From Amorphophallus konjac (Eukaryota; Streptophyta; Magnoliopsida; Alismatales; Araceae), in assembly GCA_022559845.1 (NCBI GenBank), contig CM040117.1, forward strand, positions 14,966,856-15,030,855: a stretch of 64,000 nucleotides of DNA, in the 5' to 3' direction. Positions 44,462 through 55,362 of this stretch are shown here, piece by piece. Under the pieces are notes generated by a model. The model saw only the letters and a list, made by a program, of their open reading frames with translations. It searched no databases and had not been told where the DNA came from. The position numbers and the translations under genes are program-made. How positions within the stretch are numbered: the stretch's first letter is position 1; each line of letters starts with the position of its first letter.

Positions 44462-47302
44462 CTAATAGAAGAGAATGTATTTAAATTGCGGCTTGGAAGG
44501 AAAACCACTCTCACAATTGATAGAGATGAAGTTTTCTTTATGGGGATGTGTGAGGCATTTTCTAAATATGTGAAATGGGGACCGACTGATACTTTGTCTA
44601 TTTGCTACAAAATTAAGAGATCAAGTCCAAAGGTATATGTACCTGTATCAAATGATGAGTCCATGCTTGCAATGTTCGATGCACATCAGGTGGAAAAAGA
44701 CAGATATATATACATTGCTGTTGAAAAAAAAAGGCATGTTGTATCATCTACTCTACAGCCTCAATGTGACATTCGTAATGCACGAGCAAGTAATATTGGA
44801 CCATCTAGACGAATGGAGATGGTGGAAAATGAGGTTCTTAGTGCACGAGTAAGTAACAGTGGGCCATTGAATTCCAGGGTCAAAATGACTAGGCAGAGAG
44901 TTGCTATGGCAACTGCAGTTGGTGGGCATGCACAATCATGGGCCATTGGGGATGAGCCAAGTGATGAAGTTGAGGATTTTGTGGAGATTCATTACTCCAA
45001 TGATGAGAATAATCCACCTCCATTACATGGTTCTTTAACTGAAGATCCCGTCTACATAGAAGATGTTGATAATGACATTTGCCCATCAAATTCAGATTCA
45101 TATAATGCATGTGATTCTTCGGATGACTCTGGTAGTAATTTTGAAGTGGAGGACTTTGATATTCTAGATGATATAGTTGCAGATTCAAATGACGAAGAAT
45201 TGAAGGTTGGCTAAAGATTTCCCAATGTTTATACATTTCGTAAAGCATTACAACATTATGCCGTGGTGAAACTGTTTGCAGTAAGTTATATAAAGAATGA
45301 AAAGGTGAGTCACTGCTGAATGTAGTGCAGAGAATTGCAATTGGCGTATTCATGCATCAGTCCTTTATGATAAAGTTACATTTGAAATTAAGAATATCAA
45401 TGGTAATCACACATGTATAGCTATTGGCAAAGTGAATTCGAGGATGGTTACCTCAAAGTGGATTACTTCTAAGATCTTAGATACCTTGAGAGTACATCCT
45501 AACAAAAAGGTATCTGAAATACATGATGAGTTTAATCGGCGATACTCCCTTAGCTTAGATTACTATAAAGTTTGGCGTGCTAAGGAGATTGCATTGGACG
45601 TTCTTCATGGTAAAGTTGAAGACTCATTTAAGCAAGTCTTAGACTTGAAACATGAACTGCTTAGTAGAAATTTAGGAAGTGTTGTGATGTTCCAAGAGGA
45701 TGATGAGCATAGATTCAAACGTTTCTTTGTATGTTTGGCAGCATGTAGTATGGGTTTTAAAGTGGGTTGTAGGCACCTACTTGGACTTGATGGGTGCCAC
45801 TTAAAAGGAAAATATCAAGGTTGCCTTTTAGCTGCCACTGCTATTGATGGTAACTCTGGCTTATTTCCTGTGGCCTATGCTATAGTTGAATCGGAAAGTA
45901 GACAAAGTTGGCAATGGTTTCTAGAGTGCTTGAGCATTGCTATACATGACGTAAGTGACCTGACAATTCTCTCTGACAGGCTTAAGGGATTAGATGCAGC
46001 GGTGTCCATAAATTTTCCTAATGCAGAGCATAGATTGTGTGTTAGACACCTATACAAAAATTTTCAAAAAGAACATCTAGGTGCAGTCTTGAAATCATAC
46101 TTATGGAAAGCAGCTAGAAGTTACTTGGACATCGATTTTATATCAATTATGAATGAAATTCAACTTTTGAGACATGATGCACATGCATATTTACTTGGTG
46201 TCCAATCTCATCTTTGGAGTAGACACCAATTTTGCATCAATGCAAAGTGCGACTACATCACAAATAACATATCAGAGTCTTTTAATAGTTTTCTTGGAGA
46301 TATCAGGTATAATTTCTTACGCAAACTAATGCCCCTTATTTGTTACTTTCAATGTGAACCAATTATTTAGATGATGTCTATTTCTTAATTGTGTTACAAT
46401 CATATACATACAGGGGATTGCCTTATGTTGAACTTATTGACAGCATTCGTCAGAAAATTATGACCAAAATGGATGAGAGGAGGAGATATGCAAATAGATG
46501 GAAGGGACATTTAGTGCCCAGGGCATTTCGGTACTTTAGAGATATATCTAAGAAAGTTGGTCCATATGCAGTACATAGGGCCAATGATGTAGAGGTGGAG
46601 GTTGAATTTGTTGGGGGAAGGTTCACAATAAGGCTGGATCAAAAAACTTGTGAATGTAGGAAGTGGCAGGTCACTGGACTACCATGTGTGCATGCAGCTG
46701 CTGTAATACTTTATTTAAGGCTTCCCTATGAAGATTATATTGATGATGTTTACAAGGTACAAATGTATAAGGCAGCCTATCAATTTTCAGTGAGTCCCAT
46801 GCCTGAGAAGAGTTTATGGATGAAAGTGCCAAGGACTAATGAAATACTTCCTCCAAAGTCACTTAGACCTAAGGGAAGACCAAAGAAGAAGAGGATTAGA
46901 GATCCAAATGAGAGGGAACCTTCAAGGGTATGCCAATGTCGTAGACGTGGGAAGCTAGGGCACAATGTAAGAACATGCAAGGAGCCTATTAACACTAATG
47001 TAGGAGATGGCCAAAATAGCCAATCAGAGTTGATCCAGTCACAATCCAGCATTACTACGCAAGCTTCTTTATCATTGTCCTTGAATAGGGGTGGTAGATT
47101 TGGAGATCAAGGAGCAATTAGAACTAAAAATGGCGGTAGCTCCGGAGGAAGGAAGTCATGGAGTAGAAAGCCGCCCAGGTCAATAATTTTTGTTAAATAT
47201 TATAGTTTTTCACTTTTAAAGTCATTTATTGTAGCTGTAATTGTGTTTTTTTTTGTAGCATTATATGATCAAGGCATGTGCTCCAAGAATACAAGTTTTT
47301 GA
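44462..47302 (+). pseudogene. MuDR-type transposase, near-intact but interrupted
   Basis: The N-terminal part (44486-45214, probably continuing from an upstream exon near 44462) is a PB1-like ubiquitin-fold region (VKWGPTDTLSICYKIK) followed by an acidic stretch. A TAA at 45212-45214 interrupts the run into RFPNVYTFRKALQHYAV, and a one-base shift near 45309 precedes the MuDR DNA-binding block (ENCNWRIHAS). The MULE core (45432-46306) has GLDGCHLKGKY and TILSDRLKGL, with the CVRHLYKNF Cys-His motif. An intron (46307-46413, GT-AG) follows. The second exon from 46414 has a SWIM zinc finger (CECRKWQVTGLPCVHA) and a degenerate zinc knuckle (CRRRGKLGHNVRTC, second Cys replaced). The C-terminal end may include another splice near 47179. 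Function: cut-and-paste transposition in the nucleus, inactive in this copy. Confidence 0.88.
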
Positions 47303-47955
47303 ACATCTCTTCTTGGACGAAGGTAAAAGAAATTTTATATGTACTTGTGACACACTTGCTTGCTGGATATATGATATTGTAACTCAGTAGATTGACTTCT
47401 TTATTGTCTTTTGTCTTATAGGTTATATATGCGTGCTTGGAAAGAAGTGCCATCACTTTATCTTTTTTTTGAAGAGTTAAACATATTCAAAATCATTATC
47501 CCTATTTTTTGTGTGACGATCATTATTTCTATTTTTGAGGTGTTAGCCATTTTCTGAAGATCATAGTGAACTCTTAGTTTATCAACACCATACTATGAAA
47601 GACAATGGTGTTTGGTTTTTAGGATGTGTTATTTATAAGAGGTTAAGAATCTTAAGATTGATACCAATATTAACAATTCCTTTGGATATACTTTTCATTT
47701 TGTGTCAGCTTCATTTTTTACAATTTTTTTAATGTATGTTAATTTCCAACATATGTTCTCAATGAATATAAGTCATAATAAAAATGGCATGGAAGTCATT
47801 TGTAGTTAACGTATGTTAACTCAATTGTATTACAGGTGAAAATTTTAAAGTGTTTGAAAGATTAGGGGATTTTTCACATATACGAATAATGCAAGGGGTT
47901 TCTTACATATACGCCCTATTTTAAGGGGTTCCTTGGAAAAACTCTTGAATGATTA

Positions 47956-48036
47956 AGGGGGTTTTCACATATATGTATAGTGCAAGGGGTTATATATATA
48001 TGAACCATAATTTAGGGGGTTATTTGCAAAAAACCC
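47956..48036 (-). repeat. Right terminal inverted repeat of the MULE
   Basis: Read on the minus strand it begins GGGTTTTTTGCAAATAACCC, matching the left end. A further degenerate copy of the ggggttttcacatata theme lies just inside (about 47865-47940). Confidence 0.85.
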
Positions 48037-48045
48037 TTTCATTAT

Positions 48046-49594
48046 TAATAAAATTCGATCTTTAGGTTTGGCCTCGGTGGAGCAGGTCTATGTCACTTCC
48101 ATGAAGTGGTGTATACTTATATGAGAGACAGCTTAAGGATATTTATTGCAAAACAAAATGCATGTGGAAGAGAGAAAGGGAGAGAGCAGCGGCTGCCGTT
48201 GGTTTTCCCAGGAGCCTTTTCTTCTCTTCCGAAACCTCGCCCCCAGCAACTCTTATATAGAGTTTGCATGAGAGAGGGGAGCACGATTCCCAATAGAAAT
48301 TGGTCCCTTCCTTCTCTCTATTTCCTTCTCCAAGAAACCTTTCGTTAGTAGGATCAAAGGAGATAAGGAGGAGGGGAGCATCGACTATCTGCTCTGCATG
48401 GGAGCCAGCTGCTCTCTCCTCAACTAGTTGCCCTCGTAGACAAATCTAATGGGCTTGGCCCATTTGTCAACATATCCTCCTTACCCACTAAGGGAAATAA
48501 TACATATCCTTTGTCTCAAAGCCCACTTCTATTTGTCATACGGGAAATGGAGTGTGTGATCTCTTAGAGATTTGTCGAACATCTAGATAGTGCTTCATTA
48601 AGTCATCACCTAACTAATAAAGCACTGAAACAATCTCGTAATCTCTCATACAACTTAGTATCCCTTAACTTGACACTCTGAGTCTCTCATAGTAGGTAGT
48701 GTCAAATCCAAATGTCATGTACTCATAATGCTATCACCACATTGGTGACCGAGCCTCCCAAAAAATGAGCAACAAAATATGGTGCGATAGTCAAATGTCA
48801 AATGCCTTCCCTATCTCATGCCACTCCGATTTTTATCGACTATTTTCCTAGACATGTCCTGCTAGAATGTATCAACCATAGTCCTAAGGAACATCTAAAT
48901 TAGGGACATCAAACCTATCTTTCTGACATAGTGCTCAGATTACTGGGGGTACCAATGGAATCACTTTGGTGTGATCCATGGCTCACACAATGATGAAGCA
49001 GAGATTCTTTCATCATTTTCATAATCAGTCATATATATCACATGCGGTATGATATGCACAATGTGATATTATTCCCTCGACATGTGCGCGTCACTCAAGA
49101 AACAAACACCACATAGATCTTAGTTTAGCCATGCCCCACATAGCTAACCCAAGTCTCGAAGACTAGTCCCTCCCACTTAGTGTCTTATCGCAAATCTCAC
49201 ATCTAGCTTCCACAACCTCCACATGATTACAAGTTTGTCCTCATGGTCGATCTAAGCAGATCTCATCTTAGCCCAATTAACGTGGCATACCATTGATGTT
49301 TGGGATATTCCACTGGCTCTCAAAAGTGTTAGGAATATCAAATGCCTCATCTTGCTCTCTATCGATAGCGTCAAGGTGAATTATCCATGTAAGAGAATCG
49401 ATTCAAGCCCGGTGATACTCTAACGATGTGTAAACTAATCATTCCATCTGAACACATATTGGATAATAAGCAATGGATTCTATTAATTATCAACTAACAA
49501 ATTGTATTATTATAATTTACATAGACCCATGGACCCACATTTATGGAGCAGCTACCATACGACAAGTGGAGATATATGTCGGGGCACCACTACC
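48046..49594. other. Unclassified noncoding region
   Basis: No convincing reading frame. The style of the sequence (short regulatory-looking blocks, cgatagcgtcaaggtgaatt, many tctcat and tcccac modules) suggests retroelement LTR or leader DNA, but I could not pair its ends or name a family. Confidence 0.4.
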
Positions 49595-50940
49595 TGTAAC
49601 GACCCAGGATCCGGATACCGGGAACTATTGATGCGGAACAGGTCTGAGTAGGCTACAACCTATAAGACCCGGTAGATAACGGATCCTTTTCGTTTTTGAA
49701 ACCCCGGGGTGCTCACACCACCGAGAGAGCAAGAGAGAGGGGGAGACGTGCGTGGAGAGAAAGAGAGGGTGAAAGGGGAGAGAACTCCCTACGTGAAGGA
49801 TAAAAAAAAACCTTTTAATATATATATTTTTTGTTATAAAACCTTGAATTGTCATAAGGCATTAAAAGAAGTAAAATTGTATATATGCCCATTTAGCTTT
49901 TAAAAGCTTATAAAAATGGCTAACTCAATTGAACTAGGCCCATTAAGCCCATTAAAAAGCTCTAAATTCAGGATTGCAGGTGGTGACCTTGGCGAGCCTA
50001 GGGCGTGGGTGGAGTGGCGGTGTCGCCGTGGACACGAGCCGTGGAGCGTGGAGGCGGGGAATCCCAAGTGTGGGGCGCGGTTCCTTTGTGAAGAACGACG
50101 AGGAATCGGCGTTTTCATCGTAAACCAAGTGTGCACACGTGGTCAGGGGTGTGGACTGACACTGACGAGTGTGACCCTGACTAGTTCTTGACTTGGTTAC
50201 TGTTACGTGTCTCACTTGCCGCGTTCCAGGCTAGTGGAGATACTCAAGATGCAGTATAAGTCGTCAGTGGACGCGTCTGATTTTCTTTTTGGTGGTCCTC
50301 TCTTTCTCCTATCACTTGGAAATGATGGAAACGTTGAATTTTCATTCTATTTTTAGATTATGATTATCATGTTTAAGTATTCGTTTGAATATTAAATGGC
50401 CTATAAGTTAGCTGTCTTTAATTCTTCCTATATCTGTACAGCTTTATTTAACTGTTGTTTCATCATGCCATTGCATTGTTAATTACTTTTATAAGTTTAG
50501 CTGCGAGGTAGGGATATGCTTGAACCCTACTGAGTCTATGTTGTGAGACTCACCCTTTCCTTTCCAGGTGAGCAGTAGCAGCAGTCCGCTAGTGGTTCTT
50601 GTGCTTTTGACGGTAGGTTGTAGGTGCCAGCAGTGGTCCGTCTGTCTGTCTTTCTTTCCCTTTTGACCGGGGTATGCCCCGTGTAGTTATTTCTTTTGAC
50701 TTCTGTACAGTGTTTGGACTTGTAATGTATGGATCTGGACTATTTTATAAATATATCACTCTGTTATTGTCAATTGCTTCCGCTTAAAATTACTATTTTA
50801 TAATGCACGTGTAATTCCAGTTCATTATTCACCTCCTTAACCAATCTTCCCAACCCTTACGGGGCCTCATCAGCCTCTTGGGTGGCGTCTCCGAGTTCTT
50901 GGTATCGGTTTACCGGTATCCGGATCTCCGGGTCGTTACA
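49595..50940. repeat. Second solo LTR (1.35 kb), same family as 8619-11049
   Basis: It starts TGTAACGACCCAGGATCC and ends GATCTCCGGGTCGTTACA. The flanks are ctacc (49590-49594) and caacc (50941-50945), matching at four of five positions, as a slightly decayed TSD would. It shares taagtcgtcagtggacgc, cactgacgagtg and caacccttacggggcctcat-type blocks with the 8619 LTR. No internal domain remains. Confidence 0.8.
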
Positions 50941-52860
50941 CAACCTATGACCAACTCGAAGTGCGGCCAGCACTCGCACGCTAAAGGTGAGCCAGGCGGC
51001 TGGCCTCCGTAGCGTTCCTCAGGATAGAGACATCTCTCAAACAGAAACTCAAGCCCAGCGGCCGTCCCGGCTAGGGAAGCGTGGGATAGCAGCGGTTAGC
51101 GAACCACTGACGCCTAGAGTGAACTAGCTCGAGCTCGACGCTCGGCTGGGCCTACGGAACGGGTCCTCACTCTCAGATCTGCGATGACATGTGACTGGAT
51201 AGAGGTCCTATGCGCACAAGCACGGCACACAAACGATTACTAGTAAAGTAGAAATAACAAAAGTAGGAGATGGAGATCATACCGCCACGACCAATGCGTG
51301 GGGAAGGACCCCGGCCGAATCCACCAGTCCCGGTACAATGCAATCGATCATACAACCACAAAGACGCCCACTCCTTGCAGGGAGATAATAGGCTACAATA
51401 GACAAATCTGGGACTGTCGGATCGGGTTGACGGGCGGCATCCGATGGGGACGGGGAGGCGAGCCGCTGCTGGTCGGAGGCATCGGCTGACCGCGAGCGGG
51501 TGCCTACGCGTTGGCGAGTATAGGGCTCCCACGGGCTGGCCCGACGTTGAAAAGTGATGCCATCGGCGGTGGTGCGAAGCTGACTCGCAGGAGGACGTCC
51601 CGGCTGAAGGACGCGTCCTGGTTCACAAAGGTGAAGCTGAGGGGCGCTCCTGGAAACAACCCCTAGTCTCTGGTTACAGGCCGCAGGTCCTGATTGGCGC
51701 GATCCAGCGAGATGGGACGCCACGGTCAGACCCAATATCGGATCGGGGTGGTGGAACTCTTGCTGTGAAGAAGGCTGGAAGAGGTAGCTCCCCTCCAAAT
51801 GTCTCGCCTGATCTCAGAGTATGGAGGGAAGGAGGGAGTTCACAATCTGGAGATCGTCCTCGGGTCGCACAGGTGCGGGCAGACGGTGCGGCCCCACGAA
51901 AATAGGCACCACGATCAGATCCGATGGCAGATCGGGGTGGTCGACCACCCGTTGTGAAGAGGATAGGGCAAAGTACATCCCCTTTGAAGGTTAGACCCGA
52001 TCTCGCAGCACAGAGGGAGGGAAGAGATTTGAAACTTGGAGATCATCCTCGGGTCGCACTGGCGTAGGACGGTGGTGCAGTCCCACGAGATTGAGCGCCA
52101 CGGGCAGTCCCGACGTCAGAATGACGCGAGACTAGACTCGTTGCGATGCTGTAAGGCGGGGCTACATCCCTAGCCAAGTTCAGACCCAGAAGATGACCAC
52201 AGAGACATGAACAAATTTTTCAAGCTACTGGTCGTTGTTGGTGGCGATGGAGGCGGCGACGGAGAGAGGGGATGGAGGGGAAGAGGAAGGGCAAGCCTCG
52301 GGCGTCGCACCCTTGGCGAGGGGAGTCATACTCCGGGGAGATCCCGTCACAGGATCAAGGAGGAAGAAGAGAGCTTTGTCTCAAGCAAATTCTTTCATCA
52401 AATGATTCTTCATTAGCCTTCAATAATAATCTCACAAGATAATATATAGGGTGGGTTGCTAAACCCTAACCTTAGGAGATGGGGGATACGAAGGGGGGGA
52501 AAGGGACGTCCCTCCCTCTTTGACCCAAGGAGGAGGTGGGGGCGCAACCTTCCTTGATTCAAGGGATGGGGGCGGCCCTCCCTCTTTGACCCAAGGAGGA
52601 GGTGGGGGCGCAACCTTCCTTAATTCAAGGGATGGGTGGCTCTTTCCACCCTTTGACCCAGTCCAAGCCCAATTATTCCAGCCCAATAATCCTCCACAAG
52701 AAAGAGGTCCAATAAAAGAAAATAACCACCTAATTATCTACGCAGGGACTTATCCATGGCCCAACATGGCCTAAAAGTATAAAATAAATGCAAATAACTC
52801 TGACTAGGCCTCCACGTCCTCTCCGAGCCAAAGGGACGTCTGCATGCTCCTCGAACCCCG
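50941..52860. repeat. Noncoding region with two sets of tandem repeats
   Basis: First set: a unit of about 190 bp containing gatcggggtggt, gtgaagaggatagg and gatc(g/a)tcctcgggtcgcac recurs at about 51706-51900, 51901-52087 and partly 52088-52205. Second set: a 66-bp unit starting ccctccctctttgacccaag at 52510 and 52576. A weak frame starting at 52207 is glycine- and arginine-rich and unlike any protein I recognise. The region is probably LTR-derived. Confidence 0.6.
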
Positions 52861-52879
52861 ACATGTGCTGCGTCGTGTG

Positions 52880-53563
52880 TCCTCACCAACTACCCGATAC
52901 CATTCGAATCCTAACCCGCCACCCACGAGCCGGAGGGCTCGGAAGGGTTATTTGGAGTGTTGTGGTTATGCATTATAATTCTAAATAATAGTGGGAAATA
53001 AATTTATAGAATTACTCTAATATTTTGGAAGAAATAAAATTACATTTTATAACAATATAACAACTAAAGAGTCTACTCCACAAGTACAATCAAAGAAAAG
53101 AAACGTACACTGCCTTGGGACATACCCCGGCACTGGCGAGCTGGCAACTAAAAGTCTTCCGGCTGAGACGCATCATCCTGAGGAGAAACGCCACACCTGA
53201 AAAAGCAGGGAGTGAGTTTCATCTCATTGGCTCAGTAGGGGTCCCGCAGATCCTCACCACAACAAAAGTAGTAAACAATAACAACAGTAGCAGCCATAAT
53301 AAAAATAACAACGTAATAACGGCGGTTGGAACAAGAAGAACGGTAAATGGAGGGAACACGAAGCCTATATGCTACCCCGACTCTCACGGTTAGACGATCT
53401 GCCCTCGTAGACGGAACCTCTAACAAGGCCACGTGGCTAAACATGGAACCTCCACCCTTGGGAGAACCTCTGAACACCAGTAACCCTCGATCTTGAGCTA
53501 GGACCAGCGAAAGAACCATGCCCTACACATAGGGCAACACCAGCCCGTCTGCCAGAAGGGCCA
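52880..53563 (-). repeat. Third LTR fragment of the TGTAAC family, inverted
   Basis: Read on the minus strand, 52885-52960 has ccctTccgagccctccggctcg-like sequence followed by gggtggcgggttaggattcg, which matches the 3' end of the two solo LTRs. Around 53120-53240 it has ctcaggatgatgcgtctcag, gccggggtatgtcccaaggc and tgagatgaaactcactccct, also shared. Element B cuts it at 53564 and its other half would lie beyond the window. Confidence 0.65.
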
Positions 53564-55297
53564 TGTTGAACCCCCCCTTAAGTGAATGTCTAAATATGAT
53601 AGCTTTTGATGATGACCAAACACTATATGTATATATATATTATCTTTGAAATGTTCTAGCATAAAGAGTCTTGAAAAGTTCAACATCCTATTGAGGTCTT
53701 GGAGCTAAGAAGGTTAAAGAACAACCTCAACAGGTAAGCTTTTTGAACTCAAATTGCAAGGCTGCATCTAATTCACAAGTTATGTCTTTACAGAGCAAGG
53801 AACGTGCCTAAGTGTTTAAGGAACTCAAGGACGGTCGGTGAGATCAACTTCAACTTATTGGCCCTTGATCTTGTGCTTTGAAGTTCATTATTTTTGATCT
53901 CAAGGGTTTAATTGGTTTGGGTCTTATCTAAGCTTAAATGAATTGGGTATTCTTATTCATGTCTTAGCAACATTCCCTTTGATGGTTAAAACCCAACTTG
54001 GAACCCCTTGGCTTGAATATTGGATTTAGTGTGTTTTTACTCTATTTGTTGGAAGTTCAGGGACAAGGGTCGACCCCAAGGGTCGACCCCTGATAGCATG
54101 AATTTTACACCCGACGGGTTCTTTCACCACACCTGCAAGGGTCGACCCCAAGGGTCGACCCATTCACGCGAGGGTCGACTTCTGATCGTGTTATTTAAAG
54201 CCAGCACGGGTAACCCCCAAGGGTCGACCCCAAGGGTCGACCCATTGCTCCAGAACCCCTTAAATCCTTTAAAGCCCTCACGAGGGTCGACCCCAAGGGT
54301 CGACCCTTTCAGGTTCGAAGCTGAGCCGTCTTTTTGGACTTACGTGCACATGCACCAAAAGTCTTTCCAATCAAGTCCAACATCCCTAAAACATTCCAGG
54401 AATTGTGGATCTGGTCTCTAGGGTGTCTTTGAATGTCCTAAGTCATATGCTCTTATATATATATCATATTTGGGGTGTAAAACCCCAAGGGAACTAGTGA
54501 GATCTAAAATTGTGTGTTTTGTTCTAATCTTTGTGAGTGCAGGGTCACAGCAGCAGCTCCAAGGGCTTCTTCCACCTTGATCTGAACGTGATTGTGAAGA
54601 TAAGAAGCTGGAATCAAGCCTCCAAACCATCCCCAATAGGAAGCTACGTGGGAAATCAAGGCTGTAACACCATTCGTGCACCATTGCTCCAGTCTTCCTT
54701 CAAGATCAATCTTCCTCCTGCAGAAGCACGAAACTACATTCGGAGAAGCAAAAGGGGGAGCTCCAACCATGATAAACCATTCTTCACCCTTTACTTTTAG
54801 AATCCTTTTTGATTGAACTTGAGTATCTGTTGTAAAACTTAAATCAGATTTCTGTGTGTGTGTTGTTCGTGTTTGGAAACACGAACGTGTGTGTGTGTGT
54901 GTGTTTGGCAACCCAGATCGGGTGCCGTGTGTGTGTGGTTGCTATTCTACACAGCTTGTGTGTGTGGCTCACTTCATAGTGAAGCGTTAATCCTCACGTG
55001 TGAGGGGTGGACGTAGGGGGTACGGCAGTGTACCCGAACTACCTAAAAATTCCATGTTTCACTTGTGGTTTGATATTTTCGCTCGTATTGTCAAGTGGGC
55101 TTTACGGTGAGCTGAGTGTACACCATTTCCATCATCAACCACCTACCCTTATTCACATGCATTCACGAGTGTGTTCCTGATCGAGTGAGGCCTAGTGTTT
55201 GTATGTTTATTAATCAAGGTTGTCACTTGAGAAGAATTTTTAATTGGCCAATCAATTCACCCCTCTCCTCTTGATTGCCACCATTCGGTACTCAACA
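53564..55297 (+). repeat. 5' LTR of element B (1734 bp)
   Basis: It is bounded by TGTTGAACCCC and GGTACTCAACA, so TGTTGA and TCAACA form the terminal inverted repeat. It has a dyad-box cluster (54062-54310), a TATA-like cttatatatatatcatat (54452-54469) about 150 bp downstream, and a (gt)n run at 54885-54903. Confidence 0.92.
54062..54310. repeat. GGGTCGACCC dyad boxes in 5' LTR of element B
   Basis: Eight copies of the perfect palindrome gggtcgaccc plus one damaged copy (gggtcgactt, 54172-54181), mostly in pairs separated by caa. They precede the TATA-like site. The corresponding cluster in the 3' LTR (63266-63520) has a different number and arrangement. Confidence 0.9.
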
Positions 55298-55299
55298 AT

Positions 55300-55311
55300 T
55301 GGTATCCGAGC
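55300..55311 (+). other. Primer-binding site of element B, one mismatch
   Basis: The sequence tggtatccgagc lies two bases after the 5' LTR. It differs at one position (c for a) from the initiator-Met site used by element A. Confidence 0.85.
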
Positions 55312-55362
55312 TTTGGTCTCTGTTTAACTCGACCACACGGTCGAAGAGCCAGATCTGTTTAG

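Larger units (their letters stand above)
43794..48036 (+). mobile_element. Mutator-like element (MULE), 4.2 kb, complete ends
   Basis: Terminal inverted repeats of about 80 bp (43794-43876 and 47956-48036) both begin GGGTTTTTTGCAAATAACCC, or one base longer, and contain several aaaaacccc / acatatatg submotifs. A perfect 9-bp TSD flanks the element. It encodes one MuDR-type transposase gene, damaged only by a stop and a frameshift. The intact ends suggest it could still be moved by an active relative. Confidence 0.92.

Noticed and set aside
48046..52860. Endogenous pararetrovirus or geminivirus-like insertion
   Set aside because: I looked for viral replicase, movement or coat motifs on both strands and saw none; composition and repeats fit LTR-derived DNA.
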